DNA from: Exophiala sp. HKRS030
Taxonomy: Eukaryota; Ascomycota; Eurotiomycetes; Chaetothyriales; Herpotrichiellaceae
Reading direction: 5' to 3'
DNA length: 64,000 nt
Assembly (NCBI GenBank): GCA_023897205.1
Contig: JAHWDD010000002.1
Location: 6,324,001 to 6,388,000 of the forward strand
Every line of letters begins with the position of its first letter. Position 1 is the first letter of the stretch. The position numbers were made by a program, and so were the translations under genes. Below, in pieces: positions 1-13,119 of the stretch. The notes under the pieces were generated by a model. It had not been told where the DNA came from. It ran no database searches and worked only from the letters and a program-made list of their open reading frames with translations.

Positions 1-2196
1 CCCTAGACCAGTCGATTAGGAGGAAGAGTGGTATGCTGACTGATGCCTTAAAGACGTTTCGAAAGGAGTAAGTAGAGCCATGCTCCACACTCGCATCGCT
101 CCAGTGGTGAACTTGAGAAATTAGATCCCTTTGGACCCCAGACCCCGGACCCCGTACCCGCAATCCAACTTCGATTTGACTTTCACGGCTGGAGAAGAAA
201 TGGATCCAGTAGCTTCAGGTAATGATAATCGTCCTTCGCAGTCTTTGAAACCTGGGCTTCCTTGATCTGCTTTTTGGCTTTGTTTCGGCCCGTCTCGTCG
301 CCACTCCCGCTCTGACGTAGAAGTTTAATCACCACAAAGATACGAAAGAAGCAGTCGAGTCAGTTTGTCCAAGGCTGCCTTGGAACCTCCCACTGGCAGG
401 AGCCTAGGTATTATTCTAAGGAACCAAGATTTGATGAACCAAGTTTTGACTAAGAGACCACAATCTGCTAACCCCAAGGGAGATAGGATCTAAAGTTCCG
501 GCTTGTTGTGCAAAAAGGAATTCGAGGGGTCAGGCCGCCTAGTGTTGCTTTGCAGTAAGATGCGCAATATTACACACCGAACCCAACTAGGTTCTTTCCA
601 TAGAACGCTGCGGGACCATTTACTAATTACGAGGCGTCGTAAGGTAAGAATAAGAAAGTTCTCAGTAGCTTTTAAATTCGTATCACGACTGAACATTCTG
701 TCAAATGAGGTTGCATGAATTGCTTGAGGATCTCTCCCTTAAGGGGAGACCCCGTATCTATCCTACAGGTGTACCTAGGCTTTCTACCTTCTGACACATT
801 CTAGCTCTTAAAGGCAAAAACACTAATATGAAAGCTTCTCGAACCAGCCCTTGACCTCATCGCGCAGTTCGATCTTGCGGTTGGCTGGCGGCTGAAGTCC
901 GATGTACCGAATGCCAATGAGAGTCAGGCTAAATTTCACTAACACTGCTGGTTGTGTCAGGTAGAAGAAGCCTTGGTCTATTTCCAGTGCCGGCCAGACA
1001 GCGAAAGCAGATAATGCATCTGCGATTGGATCACCTGAAACCATGAGAAATGGAATTACATTTTCTTCGAGCCATGCAGACGATCTGCGTCCACACAGTT
1101 TACCAGTGTAGCGGCAAGCATTGGAATTAGAGCATCAATGCAAGGCCACCAGAGAGGGAAACCAGCGACCTTATCGCAACAAACCACGTCTGTGTCAGGT
1201 TTTATTAGGGAATAATTATGCCAAGCATCTGTTTGATGTGCTTCATGACCAATGCCTCCGGAGACGAAGGATTCCTCAGATATTTTGGCTGCGAAGACTA
1301 TAATATATCAAAAATACGCTGTCAATCACAACCCTGTAGTCTAAACCTCTTTACTATACGTCACTATTGTTTAAGTATGGTAGTCTTTGGTGATGAGAAT
1401 TTGCAAAGGGAAAGCCGCAGTTAAGGGCGACTCATTAGCAAGGGGAACTTGGTGAAAATCCTATAAAATCTGTTTATTTAGAGATTTTCTGCTCAATTAA
1501 GAAGGTAGAATCTTCATATGAGTTCTACCCTTAGAAACCGTTTTTCTATCGGTTCTGAAAGGTTGACACGACTATGAGAGTTGTAGTTGTTCAGAACGCA
1601 TTACGATGGGGACGGAACATTTAAATCCAGACACGCGCATAGAAGGGCAACGTGGTTGAAGGTCAGGCTGAGCAAGCTGGGACCATCTTTGCTTATGTGG
1701 GGGGTTTGTAAGGACAATGGCAGGGAAAAGGTCTCCCCTTTGTCATCAAGTCCCGCACTTCCAGCAACTTGGACTCTTCCACCACTCCTGGTGGCCTTTT
1801 GAATTGGTTGTCGTGGTGGACTCTGCTTCGGGCCCGCTTCGGGGTGGGAGGCTAGGGGACCTGATTATCGGTATTCTACCAAGGTGTACTGTAGTTACCT
1901 TTATGGACTTGAAATACCTTCTCTAACCTTCTCCGAATTTATGAATATGGCGGTAACATGGATTAGAACTAGCTACAAATCCGTAAGGGAGTCCGGCCGC
2001 TTTTACTAAGTTATTGGGGTCTAAGCTAATACTAGATAGCGCCATGTCGGAGCTAGTTGTTCCGAATTCCACATCCTCACCTATTAACCACACATCTCGG
2101 TAGGCATGAACTTTACACCTCGTTTAATTACAGGGCAATGTGCAATCCATCACAGCCAAGATAGGCGGAGACTTGGTTATAGTGAAAGCTCTGAAG
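1..2196. other. Left-edge region, no supported gene
   Basis: I see no convincing gene here. Only short open frames occur on both strands, with no family match I recognise. The best candidate is a minus-strand frame at about 823-1044 whose C-terminal half reads like real protein; an AG acceptor lies just upstream at about 1040, so it could be the last exon of a gene whose other exons I cannot find. Two CCTAGG-type motifs occur near 404 and 768. Confidence 0.4.
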
Positions 2197-2908
2197 ATGC
2201 CTGCCTTTGTACTGCTTCCAGCTTCCCCTTCTGATCTCGAAGCTGTCGCCCGAGTACAGTTTGCGGCTTGTGCATCTGACGCTGGTTTCAAAGTCATTTT
2301 TCCAAATGGGCCGACCTTAACGTCCATCACTCATTTAGTCCAGTCATACGAGGAAGAGATGGACAACGATCTGACATGCCACGTTCTTATAATGAAAGAA
2401 GCCATGTACGGAGAAGTTGTTAGTTTCGCCATATGGCATTTTTACCCAGCCACTGGTGTGGATGATCCCATCGCAGATCCATCCGAGAACTTTTCCTTTC
2501 CCAAGGACGCGAACAAGGAAGCCTGCGAGGTGATAATGCGCAACAGTGTCAGAAAACGTCAGCATGTTGTCGCAACCCATATTGGTCATGGTCGACCGTA
2601 TGCTTGTAAGTCAAAGCCTTTTGCTATTAAAGAGCATTGCAACCCTTGCTCACTCTTTCACGGACCTTGCCGCCCTCGGCACGATACCAAAGTATCAGAA
2701 GCAAGGTGCAGGGAGAAAGTTGTTGGAGTGGGGACTGGAGCGAGCTGACGATCGAGCTCTACCAATCTATCTTGAGGCAACACCCGACGCTTTCGACCTA
2801 TATCAGAAAAATGGCTTTCGAAAAGTTGACGAATTAAAGCTGGAACTGAGTCCGTGGAGCCAGGTTGAGCAGACGAACTTATGCATGATACGGGATTCTC
2901 AATATTAA
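2197..2908 (+). CDS. GNAT-family N-acetyltransferase, two exons, broken acceptor
   Basis: A GCN5-related acetyltransferase that would transfer acetyl from acetyl-CoA to an unknown amine. Exon 1 runs from the ATG at 2197 to about 2605 and carries the N-terminal half. Exon 2 runs from about 2661 to the stop at 2908 and carries the acetyl-CoA loop (motif A, KYQKQGAGRKLLEWG) and the typical C-terminal 'LYQKNGF' segment. A good donor GTAAGT starts at 2606 and a CTCAC branch-like site lies near 2649, followed by TTTCA, but the expected AG is missing: the sequence reads TTTCACGG. One extra G between 2660 and 2661 would create CAG and also put both exons in phase, giving about 218 residues, normal for the family. 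The longer frame from 2140 begins with GTG and is not needed. The family call is firm. Whether the gene works is uncertain. Confidence 0.72.
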
Positions 2909-3374
2909 GCATTGAGCTCGACGGTTTCCCATGCACTGGTTTCTACAAGTGCATCTCGACATCACTTCATCTCCACTGATTCTATAGTCCCCCAATCCCT
3001 CTCTGAGGCTTAGGAGGCTCTAAGCTATACGACCCACGATGATTGCGGCTTGCATGATCAGGGTGACTGTCATCAACTATGCACTCGTTGTCCTCGCATC
3101 TACGTTGTAGTCATCCTGGCATGCCTGTCATGGCGTACATCGACACATCAATTCCCCTGACGCACGAACGAAAGTCATGGCAGTCAGAAAGACGGTTGCC
3201 CTCTCATCTATGATATGTATTCGATAGCTTACCATAAAAGGCTTTCGGCATATCTGGGATCCCTTAGATTGATTTTATTCAACACCAATAGCTCGAACTT
3301 CGAAAAACCCACCAGCCTTGGTACTCTTCATTCGTCAAAGATAAACTTCACTCTGGATAACAAGTGTCCTTGTA
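2909..3374. other. Intergenic
   Basis: Lies between the GNAT gene and the next plus-strand gene. I see no gene or repeat. It probably holds the terminator of the first and the promoter of the second. Confidence 0.4.
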
Positions 3375-4043
3375 ATGTCTTCAGCAGATGAAAAGTTCAG
3401 GCAAGATTGTCTGTACTATAGCCAGAGGTATAAAGACGATGAAGTTCCCCTTGATGACCGCCCGGCAATTGTGGCTTTGATATCCTCCTTTCTGGCTACC
3501 AGTAATAACAGCGAGTTAGAATGCCTCTACTTTCAGCTACTTGGTCAACTCATAGGCTGGAGCCAGTCCAGCGTGCATGCTGACCCCAGCGGAGCCTTAC
3601 ATCGCCTAGAGCTCTGGAGCAGAAATGAATTGACAGTACTCCACCAAATCCCGTCATGGTTGCCGCGTGAGAACAGGCTTGAGGGATCTGATTTTCCAGA
3701 GTGGCGATTCCAGTGCGATGTCTGTGGATGGGTGGGAGGACAGCGAAATCGAACCGGGAATCTGCTTCAGCACTTCTACGCAGGATTACCAGGTCAAAGA
3801 CCACGCATGAAGATTCTAGCCGCGGACCCATCAGCATCTGTCAGATGGTACGGAATGGATGGCAGTGGCCGGCAATATTCGGGCAATCTCGTCAAAGTCC
3901 GCGAGCCCCTGCCTCGTGTAAAGATTCCAGACCCGTGCGGCACGGCCATTGCGGCGCATCGTGAGCGTCAACGGCTTCTCCTAACCACCAGGCCAGGGGC
4001 GAGTCCCAAGAAGACCAAGATAATCCCCGACATGCGGGTTTGA
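3375..4043 (+). CDS. Hypothetical protein with a CxxC motif (222 aa)
   Basis: I do not recognise a family. The frame is a single exon of 222 residues with an ATG start. The N-terminal 80 residues look alpha-helical, with alternating acidic and hydrophobic residues. The middle (about 115-140) has a compact Cys-x2-Cys followed by Gly/Trp, basic residues and a His (FQCDVCGWVGG, then LLQHFYAG). This resembles half of a zinc-binding site, but a second Cys/His pair is not obvious. The C-terminal 40 residues are basic and proline-rich (PRVKIPDPCG, then many Arg/Lys). I see no signal peptide or membrane segment. It is flanked by the GNAT gene upstream and a convergent permease downstream, which gives no functional clue. 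Length and codon use look like a real gene, but homologues would be needed to prove it. Confidence 0.5.
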   Translation: MSSADEKFRQDCLYYSQRYKDDEVPLDDRPAIVALISSFLATSNNSELECLYFQLLGQLIGWSQSSVHADPSGALHRLELWSRNELTVLHQIPSWLPRENRLEGSDFPEWRFQCDVCGWVGGQRNRTGNLLQHFYAGLPGQRPRMKILAADPSASVRWYGMDGSGRQYSGNLVKVREPLPRVKIPDPCGTAIAAHRERQRLLLTTRPGASPKKTKIIPDMRV

Positions 4044-4506
4044 CCGGTAACCACGCTACATGTTGCAGAGTGGAGGTATGAGTATCGAGTGCAATATTGA
4101 CCGAGTATTTTAGAAATACTTTCTTAAGATGCAGAAGCTTTGTCATTCTTGTCACATCTTCAAGTATCTGTTACATATCTGCAGACTCGGATGTTGTAGA
4201 GGCTCGCATCTTACTTTACTCGTACATCAGATTATTCAACGGCCTCCGCCAACGATGGAGTGTCCCTGGTGGATATTTGTGTCATAGCAGTATCAAAACT
4301 TCATAGCGAGAACTAGAGGAAGCTCGGGAATGTTGATAGCATGAATCATATGATAGTGTTTCAACCCACATTCTGTTACTGCTTACTACATTCCTTGTCT
4401 GTTGATGTTGTCTGGAGATGTCCTACAAATGCTACACAGAATATATTACCTTCTCTAACGTCCTGATAAATTCCAGTATGGGTCTCATCCTCAACGCGCA
4501 GGAGAT
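4044..4506. other. Convergent intergenic region
   Basis: Lies between two converging genes and should contain both 3' ends. It is AT-richer than its flanks. I see no further gene. Confidence 0.4.
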
Positions 4507-6108
4507 CTACCTACCAAACACTTTCAGCTCAAGATATCTTGCCGGAAGGTACGTAATCGCAGTAACAACAAAGGCAAACTCGTTCGCTACATCGCCGCCA
4601 TAATCACCAATCAACTTGCCCAATGGACCGACATACCAAGTCTCGACCATGCCCATGCACCAAGCCACGACACCAAGTCCAAACGCAGTCAAAGCCGCAA
4701 GACCCAACGGCAAGCGCTTTGGATCATTCCATCCTTCGAGATCGTAGTTGTCAAAACTTCCCTTGCGGAAGACAACGTGTTCGCTGAACAGGATCACGAA
4801 GTAGCTGGTGCACCAGTATCCCAGCAGTGAAAGGAAGTTTTGCAAATAAGTGTTCAATTGTTGACGTCCGCCGAGTGCAAGACCTAGGATTGCGGCGAAA
4901 CAGATGAATGTCCAGATGAAGCGAGGGATTCGTGCGAATGGGCGACTGAATTGCTGGCATGAGATTGCGCTAGAGTAGATACTGATGATGTTGGTGTTGA
5001 TGCCGCTGAGCACGAGAAGGGTCAATACCACTTTGGCGAAACCTCGAGGGTAAAGCATGTCCTGGATCAGAAATCCTAGACCTTCGTCCTCGTAGGCTGA
5101 TTTCCACGCAGGTTGATTGTTCAACGCGCTTGCGACCACACAGCCAGCTAGCATGCCGATTGAGGTAGGAATTGCAATGCCAAGACTGGTCATCAAGAAC
5201 ACTTTGACCCGAGAGACATTGGTAGGGTAATGGACATAGTAGTCAGACGCCATGGTACACCAAGAGGCTGAGCTCCCATACACAATTGCCAAGAGCGACA
5301 ACACAGTGCCAGACAATGTCGAGCCAGTGACGGCTGCAGGCGTGGTATTGTCTGCGTAACGGCCGGTTTCGCCGAAAATGATCATGAAGATAATGAAGTA
5401 GATCAACCAGGCATATCGTTCATAGACGAGAATCGCATTCAGTCCTATGAAACTGACGACCAAAGCCACAACAGCGATGATGATGATTCCGACGACCAGG
5501 GACACATGGCCATCAGCAACGGCAGTAAGTGCCAGGCCTCCCGTAATGCATGAAACTGCCGCCCAACCGATTTGTTGAACGGAGTTCAATGCAGCGATGA
5601 TCTTGTTCGGCCACCAGCCGAAACTGTATCGAGTGACGGAGATTTGACGCAAACCAGTGGCAGCGCCGAAAGTGGCGGCATAGCCCGTGACTGCACCACC
5701 TAAAAGCGAAGCGAAGATGGTGATGAGGATGGATTGCTTCAAGCTCAAACCAAACTCCCAGCCCAGAAACCCCGTGGCGAAGCACGATGTGTTCATTGTT
5801 CCTGAAGCCCACAGGAGAGCCATGGTGAGTTCTTCATACCACTTGACAGGTCGCTTGTCTTCAGGCCGTTTACGGACAATGGCGTCGGATTCGATCCCAA
5901 GCTTTGCATCCATACGAGCCTCGAAGTTTCGTAGCTTGGAGAGAATGCCCCCATTTTGCTTAATTGGAGTATGGCTGTAAAATTGACCAGCTGGAGGACT
6001 GCCACTTAGATCATCATCGACTACTGTATCATCGAGGTCTTTACGCTCGAGTTTAGCCGTAGTTGACGGCGCAGAATTATGCGCTTTCTCTTCATCGTAT
6101 GCTGCCAT
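4507..6108 (-). CDS. NCS1 purine-cytosine permease (Fcy2-like)
   Basis: A plasma-membrane proton symporter of the nucleobase-cation-symporter-1 family, Fcy branch, expected to import cytosine and purines. It is a single uninterrupted exon of 533 residues, the usual length. After a hydrophilic cytosolic N-terminus of about 95 residues come about 12 predicted transmembrane helices. The family start of helix 1 is clear (WASGTMNTSCFATGFLGWEF), followed by the Gly/Ala-rich helix 2 and the RYSFGWWPNK segment after helix 3. The C-terminus is short and polar. A TTATCT element (AGATAA on the coding strand) about 250 bp upstream of the ATG would suit nitrogen control by a GATA factor, but one site is weak evidence. 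Substrate specificity cannot be read from the sequence. Confidence 0.9.
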   Translation of the reverse strand: MAAYDEEKAHNSAPSTTAKLERKDLDDTVVDDDLSGSPPAGQFYSHTPIKQNGGILSKLRNFEARMDAKLGIESDAIVRKRPEDKRPVKWYEELTMALLWASGTMNTSCFATGFLGWEFGLSLKQSILITIFASLLGGAVTGYAATFGAATGLRQISVTRYSFGWWPNKIIAALNSVQQIGWAAVSCITGGLALTAVADGHVSLVVGIIIIAVVALVVSFIGLNAILVYERYAWLIYFIIFMIIFGETGRYADNTTPAAVTGSTLSGTVLSLLAIVYGSSASWCTMASDYYVHYPTNVSRVKVFLMTSLGIAIPTSIGMLAGCVVASALNNQPAWKSAYEDEGLGFLIQDMLYPRGFAKVVLTLLVLSGINTNIISIYSSAISCQQFSRPFARIPRFIWTFICFAAILGLALGGRQQLNTYLQNFLSLLGYWCTSYFVILFSEHVVFRKGSFDNYDLEGWNDPKRLPLGLAALTAFGLGVVAWCMGMVETWYVGPLGKLIGDYGGDVANEFAFVVTAITYLPARYLELKVFGR

Positions 6109-7134
6109 CGTGAAAACTTGAGATCAAGGTCTGGTGCAAGAGAATCGTGGAAGGTAGCTCTTCGGGAAAAAATGAACGACATGAAGCAAATTCATCGGGT
6201 TGCGGGGCAGCAGATGGACGGCAATGCAGCGTAGCATCGTGTGGCATCCTGTCCATATCGGCTGGGTGGCACTGGGTGACACTCACCTGCTGAATTGGTT
6301 TAAGCTCCGGGAACAACAGAGGAATAAGCACCAGTGGGCAGAGGCTTGTCGTCCGAGCTTATCTTTAATCCCGAATTGAAATTCTTGGTTAGAGGAGCTT
6401 GGATAAACTTTCCCGAATAAGTTATGCCATGAGAAGCGGGCCTGATGCTGATGACGGCAAGTGATTTGAGAATCATCTCTCGACATGACGGGTATCTCCA
6501 ATCCGTCGTGGTCGAGGCGTAATCGTCACGATACTCTTACCCCACCCAGATACTTTCAAACTGGCATGACTATCTGGGTTTGTCAATTGCAATAATTAGT
6601 GAGCAGTATGATTTCACTGTTGGGCAACAGCTCCGAAAAGTTGTCGCGTCACGGAATGGGAATCAGCTTCGGGCTAGACGAAGACGCTTTGACAAAGTGA
6701 AAGGGTCTCAGCTGCAAGTAAAGCGGCAAGAAGGCGATGTATGATATGAACACCTCGAACAGCAGCTTGATGAATTTTGTTACTGTCCTAGGTCAAAAGG
6801 ACTTTGTGTCAAAGAAGCAGGCTGATGAATATTGCTCCCATGGAGAGTTGAGTCTTTCAAGAGATGTCACGTGGTTCGCGGCCTCGGAGTCTGGTCTCGT
6901 GACTAGTAGATGAAACACGTGATGTGACTCTTAGTTTATGTCCAAGAAATATCAGAAACATTGCGAACGAGCCACATGATCAAAATTGCAGCTGTCAGCT
7001 TGTCACCGGGATGAGAACCTCTAAATAACCTTCTTAGCACATCTGTAACGATCTGGAAGTCCCTACCAATTTGCCTTTAACGCCGACCATAACCTCGCGA
7101 ATCTTTTAGCGAGCTCGTGGACACAGCTCCAACC
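6109..7134. promoter_or_regulatory. Divergent intergenic region, permease / glutaredoxin-like gene
   Basis: About 1 kb between divergently transcribed genes, holding both promoters. It contains TTATCT at 6359-6364 (a GATA-factor type site on the permease strand) and CACGTG at about 6917. No coding frame is supported. Confidence 0.4.
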
Positions 7135-7497
7135 ATGCACGTTACTCTCCGGCTCTTGTCGTCAACAACACGACTGACATTGTTCACACGAGCCAATTGC
7201 GGTCTTTGTGATGTGGCCAAGACACGAATTCAAGAATACCTACAAGCTCAGAAAAGTCAGCTAGGCTCACAATCCAATTCTGTGCCTGACTATCGTGAAA
7301 TCGACATCATGGCTACTGGCCAGCAGAAGTGGCGTGACGTGTATGACTTCGATGTGCCAGTGCTGCATATCGACAAGGGACTGCAAGCAGACGAGGTCAC
7401 TACGGTCTATGCGGCAAAGAAGCTGATGCATCGTTTCACAGTGGACGAAGTCAGTGGCGCGGTCGATGACGTCGAGCAAGCAAAGACAGATTCATGA
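7135..7497 (+). CDS. Glutaredoxin-like protein (DUF836 family)
   Basis: A small thioredoxin-fold protein related to yeast YDR286C and the DUF836 glutaredoxin-like family. The open frame extends upstream to a GTG at 7117, but the first ATG is at 7135, giving 120 residues, which is normal. The fold starts with a beta strand ending in the redox motif FTRANCGLCDVAK (CxxC). A long helix, a second strand with 'YREIDI', and the cis-proline strand 'DVPVLHI' follow. The short N-terminus is weakly amphipathic, and the protein could be mitochondrial, but this is not certain. Its 3' end faces the aldolase gene, 66 bp away. The exact redox partner is unknown for the family. Confidence 0.8.
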   Translation: MHVTLRLLSSTTRLTLFTRANCGLCDVAKTRIQEYLQAQKSQLGSQSNSVPDYREIDIMATGQQKWRDVYDFDVPVLHIDKGLQADEVTTVYAAKKLMHRFTVDEVSGAVDDVEQAKTDS

Positions 7498-7563
7498 GAC
7501 ACTTGGATTGAGGTTTTGTCTGGTCTACTGGTCAACCAACCACCGATTTCTTTTTTGAAATTT

Positions 7564-8678
7564 CTATTCCTTTTTTTGTCCGGAAACAAGGCTTGCAGCT
7601 CCATACGCGGCACCCTTGACAACCTGGGCTGCTGCGTGGCCGTAGGTTCCTTTCGCTTTCGACAAAGATTCGGCCATGAACACCGGCACGGCCGTCATGT
7701 CGTTGACCACGGAGATCTGATTCCATGTTAGTGACGCTGTTACCACACAGAGATTTGATATCATGACATAACCGGGAAGACATACCATCTGAAATCCTTG
7801 GTCGGCAAATCTCCTCGCAAAATCGCCCGAAGGGCAGTAAATCCCCGACTTCTTCCCTGCAGCTTGTGCGGCATTCTTGATTCTCGTGATGGCGTCTTGC
7901 AATTCCTGATCGAATTCTCCGGTGACAGGATGACCGATGTTGTTGCCAAGATCCCAAGGCCCAACAAACAAGACATCGATGCCGTCGACTTTGGCAATCT
8001 CTTCGACCTGGAACATTTCACGCAAACGGGTTAGCTCTCCAGCTCATCAGGATCAGCGAAACACGGATATACTCACCACTTCCAAAGCCTCCTTGGTCTC
8101 GATTTGCACGATCGTCAACAGATGCTCGTTGGCATTCTTCATATAATCGAGCCCGCTCAAGTTGCCCTTGACGTCGAAGGCGCCCATTGAGAAAGGGCTG
8201 CCGAAACCTCTTCGACCAACGGGTGGGAATTTGGCCGACTGAACCAATCTCTTGGCATCTTCAACTGAGTACAACAACGGCACGATGATTCCGTGCGCAC
8301 CAGCATCGAGGGCCCGCTTGACCATCCATCCTTCGTTGGCGGGGATGCGCACAATGGGCGAAACACCGACTGAGGCGACTGCGTGGACCGACTCGTGCAT
8401 TTCGCTGTCTGAGGAACAGACGACCATTAGTATCCAACATCCACAGATTGCAGTCTCGCCACCTTAAAAGACATCGACTAGAGGGTACGTTCTATGGGGC
8501 CGAACTCACCAGCAATGTTCCCATGCTCAGTATCGATGCAGATCCAATCAAAGCCTGCTCTCGCAATGGTCCTCGACAGGTACGAGCCCGGCAACATCTG
8601 CCACGCGCCGAAAGACAAACCCGACCCGGAGTTGAGTGCTTTCAGCAGCGTGTTTCCGCTTTTCATTGTACTCGCCAT
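7564..8678 (-). CDS. HpcH/HpaI family aldolase, four exons
   Basis: A class II pyruvate-type aldolase that would cleave 2-keto-3-deoxy or 4-hydroxy-2-keto acids to pyruvate plus an aldehyde, using a divalent metal. Exons are 8510-8678, 8077-8408, 7786-8007 and 7564-7716. All three introns (101, 69 and 69 nt) have GT-AG ends and the joined phases are correct, giving 291 residues. Family signatures are in order: FDWICIDTEHGN near the start, GVSPIVRIP with the catalytic-loop Arg, the metal-ligand Glu in VQIETKEALE, and the second ligand Asp in LFVGPWDLGNNIGHP. I see no targeting signal. It is convergent with the glutaredoxin-like gene. Fungal members include 2-keto-3-deoxy-L-rhamnonate aldolase, but this subfamily cannot be assigned from the motifs alone. 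Confidence 0.88.
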
Positions 8679-10263
8679 CTTTTCTTGCTTGCTCGGGCGA
8701 GAGTGTGTCGATCAATGGCTTGCTTGTAGGTCTAGTTAAAAGCGATGGTCCCGATCCGAATGTCTCGATGAATTTCCAGTCTAGGTTGTGAATGTGGTCC
8801 AGTGGTGTTTTCGAGAATGAGAAGAAAATACAACTTCAAGATGGAAATTACAGATTGATTATTCGTCTTGTAAGTGGCGTGGCGTGCCTCGGTGGTAGAA
8901 AGGACTGGAGAGATGGTGATCTCACCCGTGTCGAGTCCTGTATGCCGGGTATTGAAGATATTTATGATGTCTTTTTTAATCTTCGACCGTGGATTTCCCC
9001 GCACCCCCAGTTTCCCGAGAATGTACGTGTTCAACAGTGAGAATCGATACTCGGTTCTGCCTATATCACTTTGATAATGCGGTTCTTGCGATATGGTGTC
9101 TTTGTGATTGATCGCCTGGGGTTATGGCGCGATTTCAACGTGAACAATCAAACATAAAACAACAGACGACATTACGAGAGGTAGAAGTAATGACTGAGCC
9201 GATCTACTGAGGCAGAAAAGCATATGCCGGCAAAGTCCCCGCGCGATGCCGGTTTTGCTCGCTCGCTCGCGCCCTTTGTGTCCGAGACGAAGGAGAGGTG
9301 AGATGCGGAACGAGGGGCACCTAGGTATATTTTGCCGTATCACCATCTTATTCCTTGTTGAAGGATACTAAACTACCACGCTGCTCAGAGAACCCAAATC
9401 CCCATCACCACCTGTCCCACCCCACTCACTGCCTTCCAGGATTCACACCACGCGGGCATATGTGGCCGACGGGTAGAACGAGGCAACTTTTTCATTATTG
9501 CGTCGTGGTTTCGTACGCCTGGTACCGGGTTAATGTTGGCCGAGGTCTCTCAAAGTGGGGGGGGGGGCTACGTGAATTCGCACATATACTTGATTCCTGC
9601 TTGATTGCGCTCCCTGATCTCACACTTGAAGCACAGGGAGCTTGGTCATGCTTCAACGATATAGCATCTTTTAATGAGGTAACCGTCCCCCGGTGATCAA
9701 CGTTAATGAGCGTCGTAGAGCTAAATGTTCATGCCAACGCCGTAAATTGATTTCATTTCCCGCCTGATTTCGTTCGATATCTACTCATCAACCCGTCTCC
9801 GACAGCAAGCCGCCCTACGTGACTTGACCTGACTTGATTCAAAACTTTGCCTTCCTGCTATACAGCATTCAAGACAATCTCTCAATTACCTGTTTCAACA
9901 TCCAGATCGGTACAGAATGCCTGAGGCCGATGCTGTCATGTTTCTTAGGATGTATGTTTGTTGCAGTCCTTCACAATTCTCGATTTGAATCCTCCGGTGC
10001 GCCCACGACCAAGACAAGGACCCAGAGCACAAAAGAGTCGTCGCACCAGCACCGTTCGCCACGCCGTTATATTGCAACTCAGTCATGATTCCAGAAATAC
10101 TTTTGGTCGAGCTGGGTGCCTTTATAGTTTGCTTTGCCCCTTCTCAGGTTATTCGACTATCTCAAGCCCAACTTGTCGATATTCAAGTGTCGGTCAAGTC
10201 TCTATATCCATTTGTGCGATATGTCAACGTCGGAGACAATCTATCCCTTGTCCGAAAGCATGT
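8679..10263. other. Intergenic region upstream of aldolase, downstream of hulA
   Basis: About 1.6 kb with no supported gene. It contains the aldolase promoter, a CACCTAGGTA motif at 9319-9328, an 11-base G run at 9557-9567, and the 3' region of hulA. Open frames on both strands look random. Confidence 0.4.
9557..9567 (+). repeat. G11 homopolymer
   Basis: Eleven consecutive G residues in intergenic DNA. Useful as a control when judging the one-base losses in shorter G/C runs elsewhere in this window. Confidence 0.9.
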
Positions 10264-13119
<2,856 letters not shown>

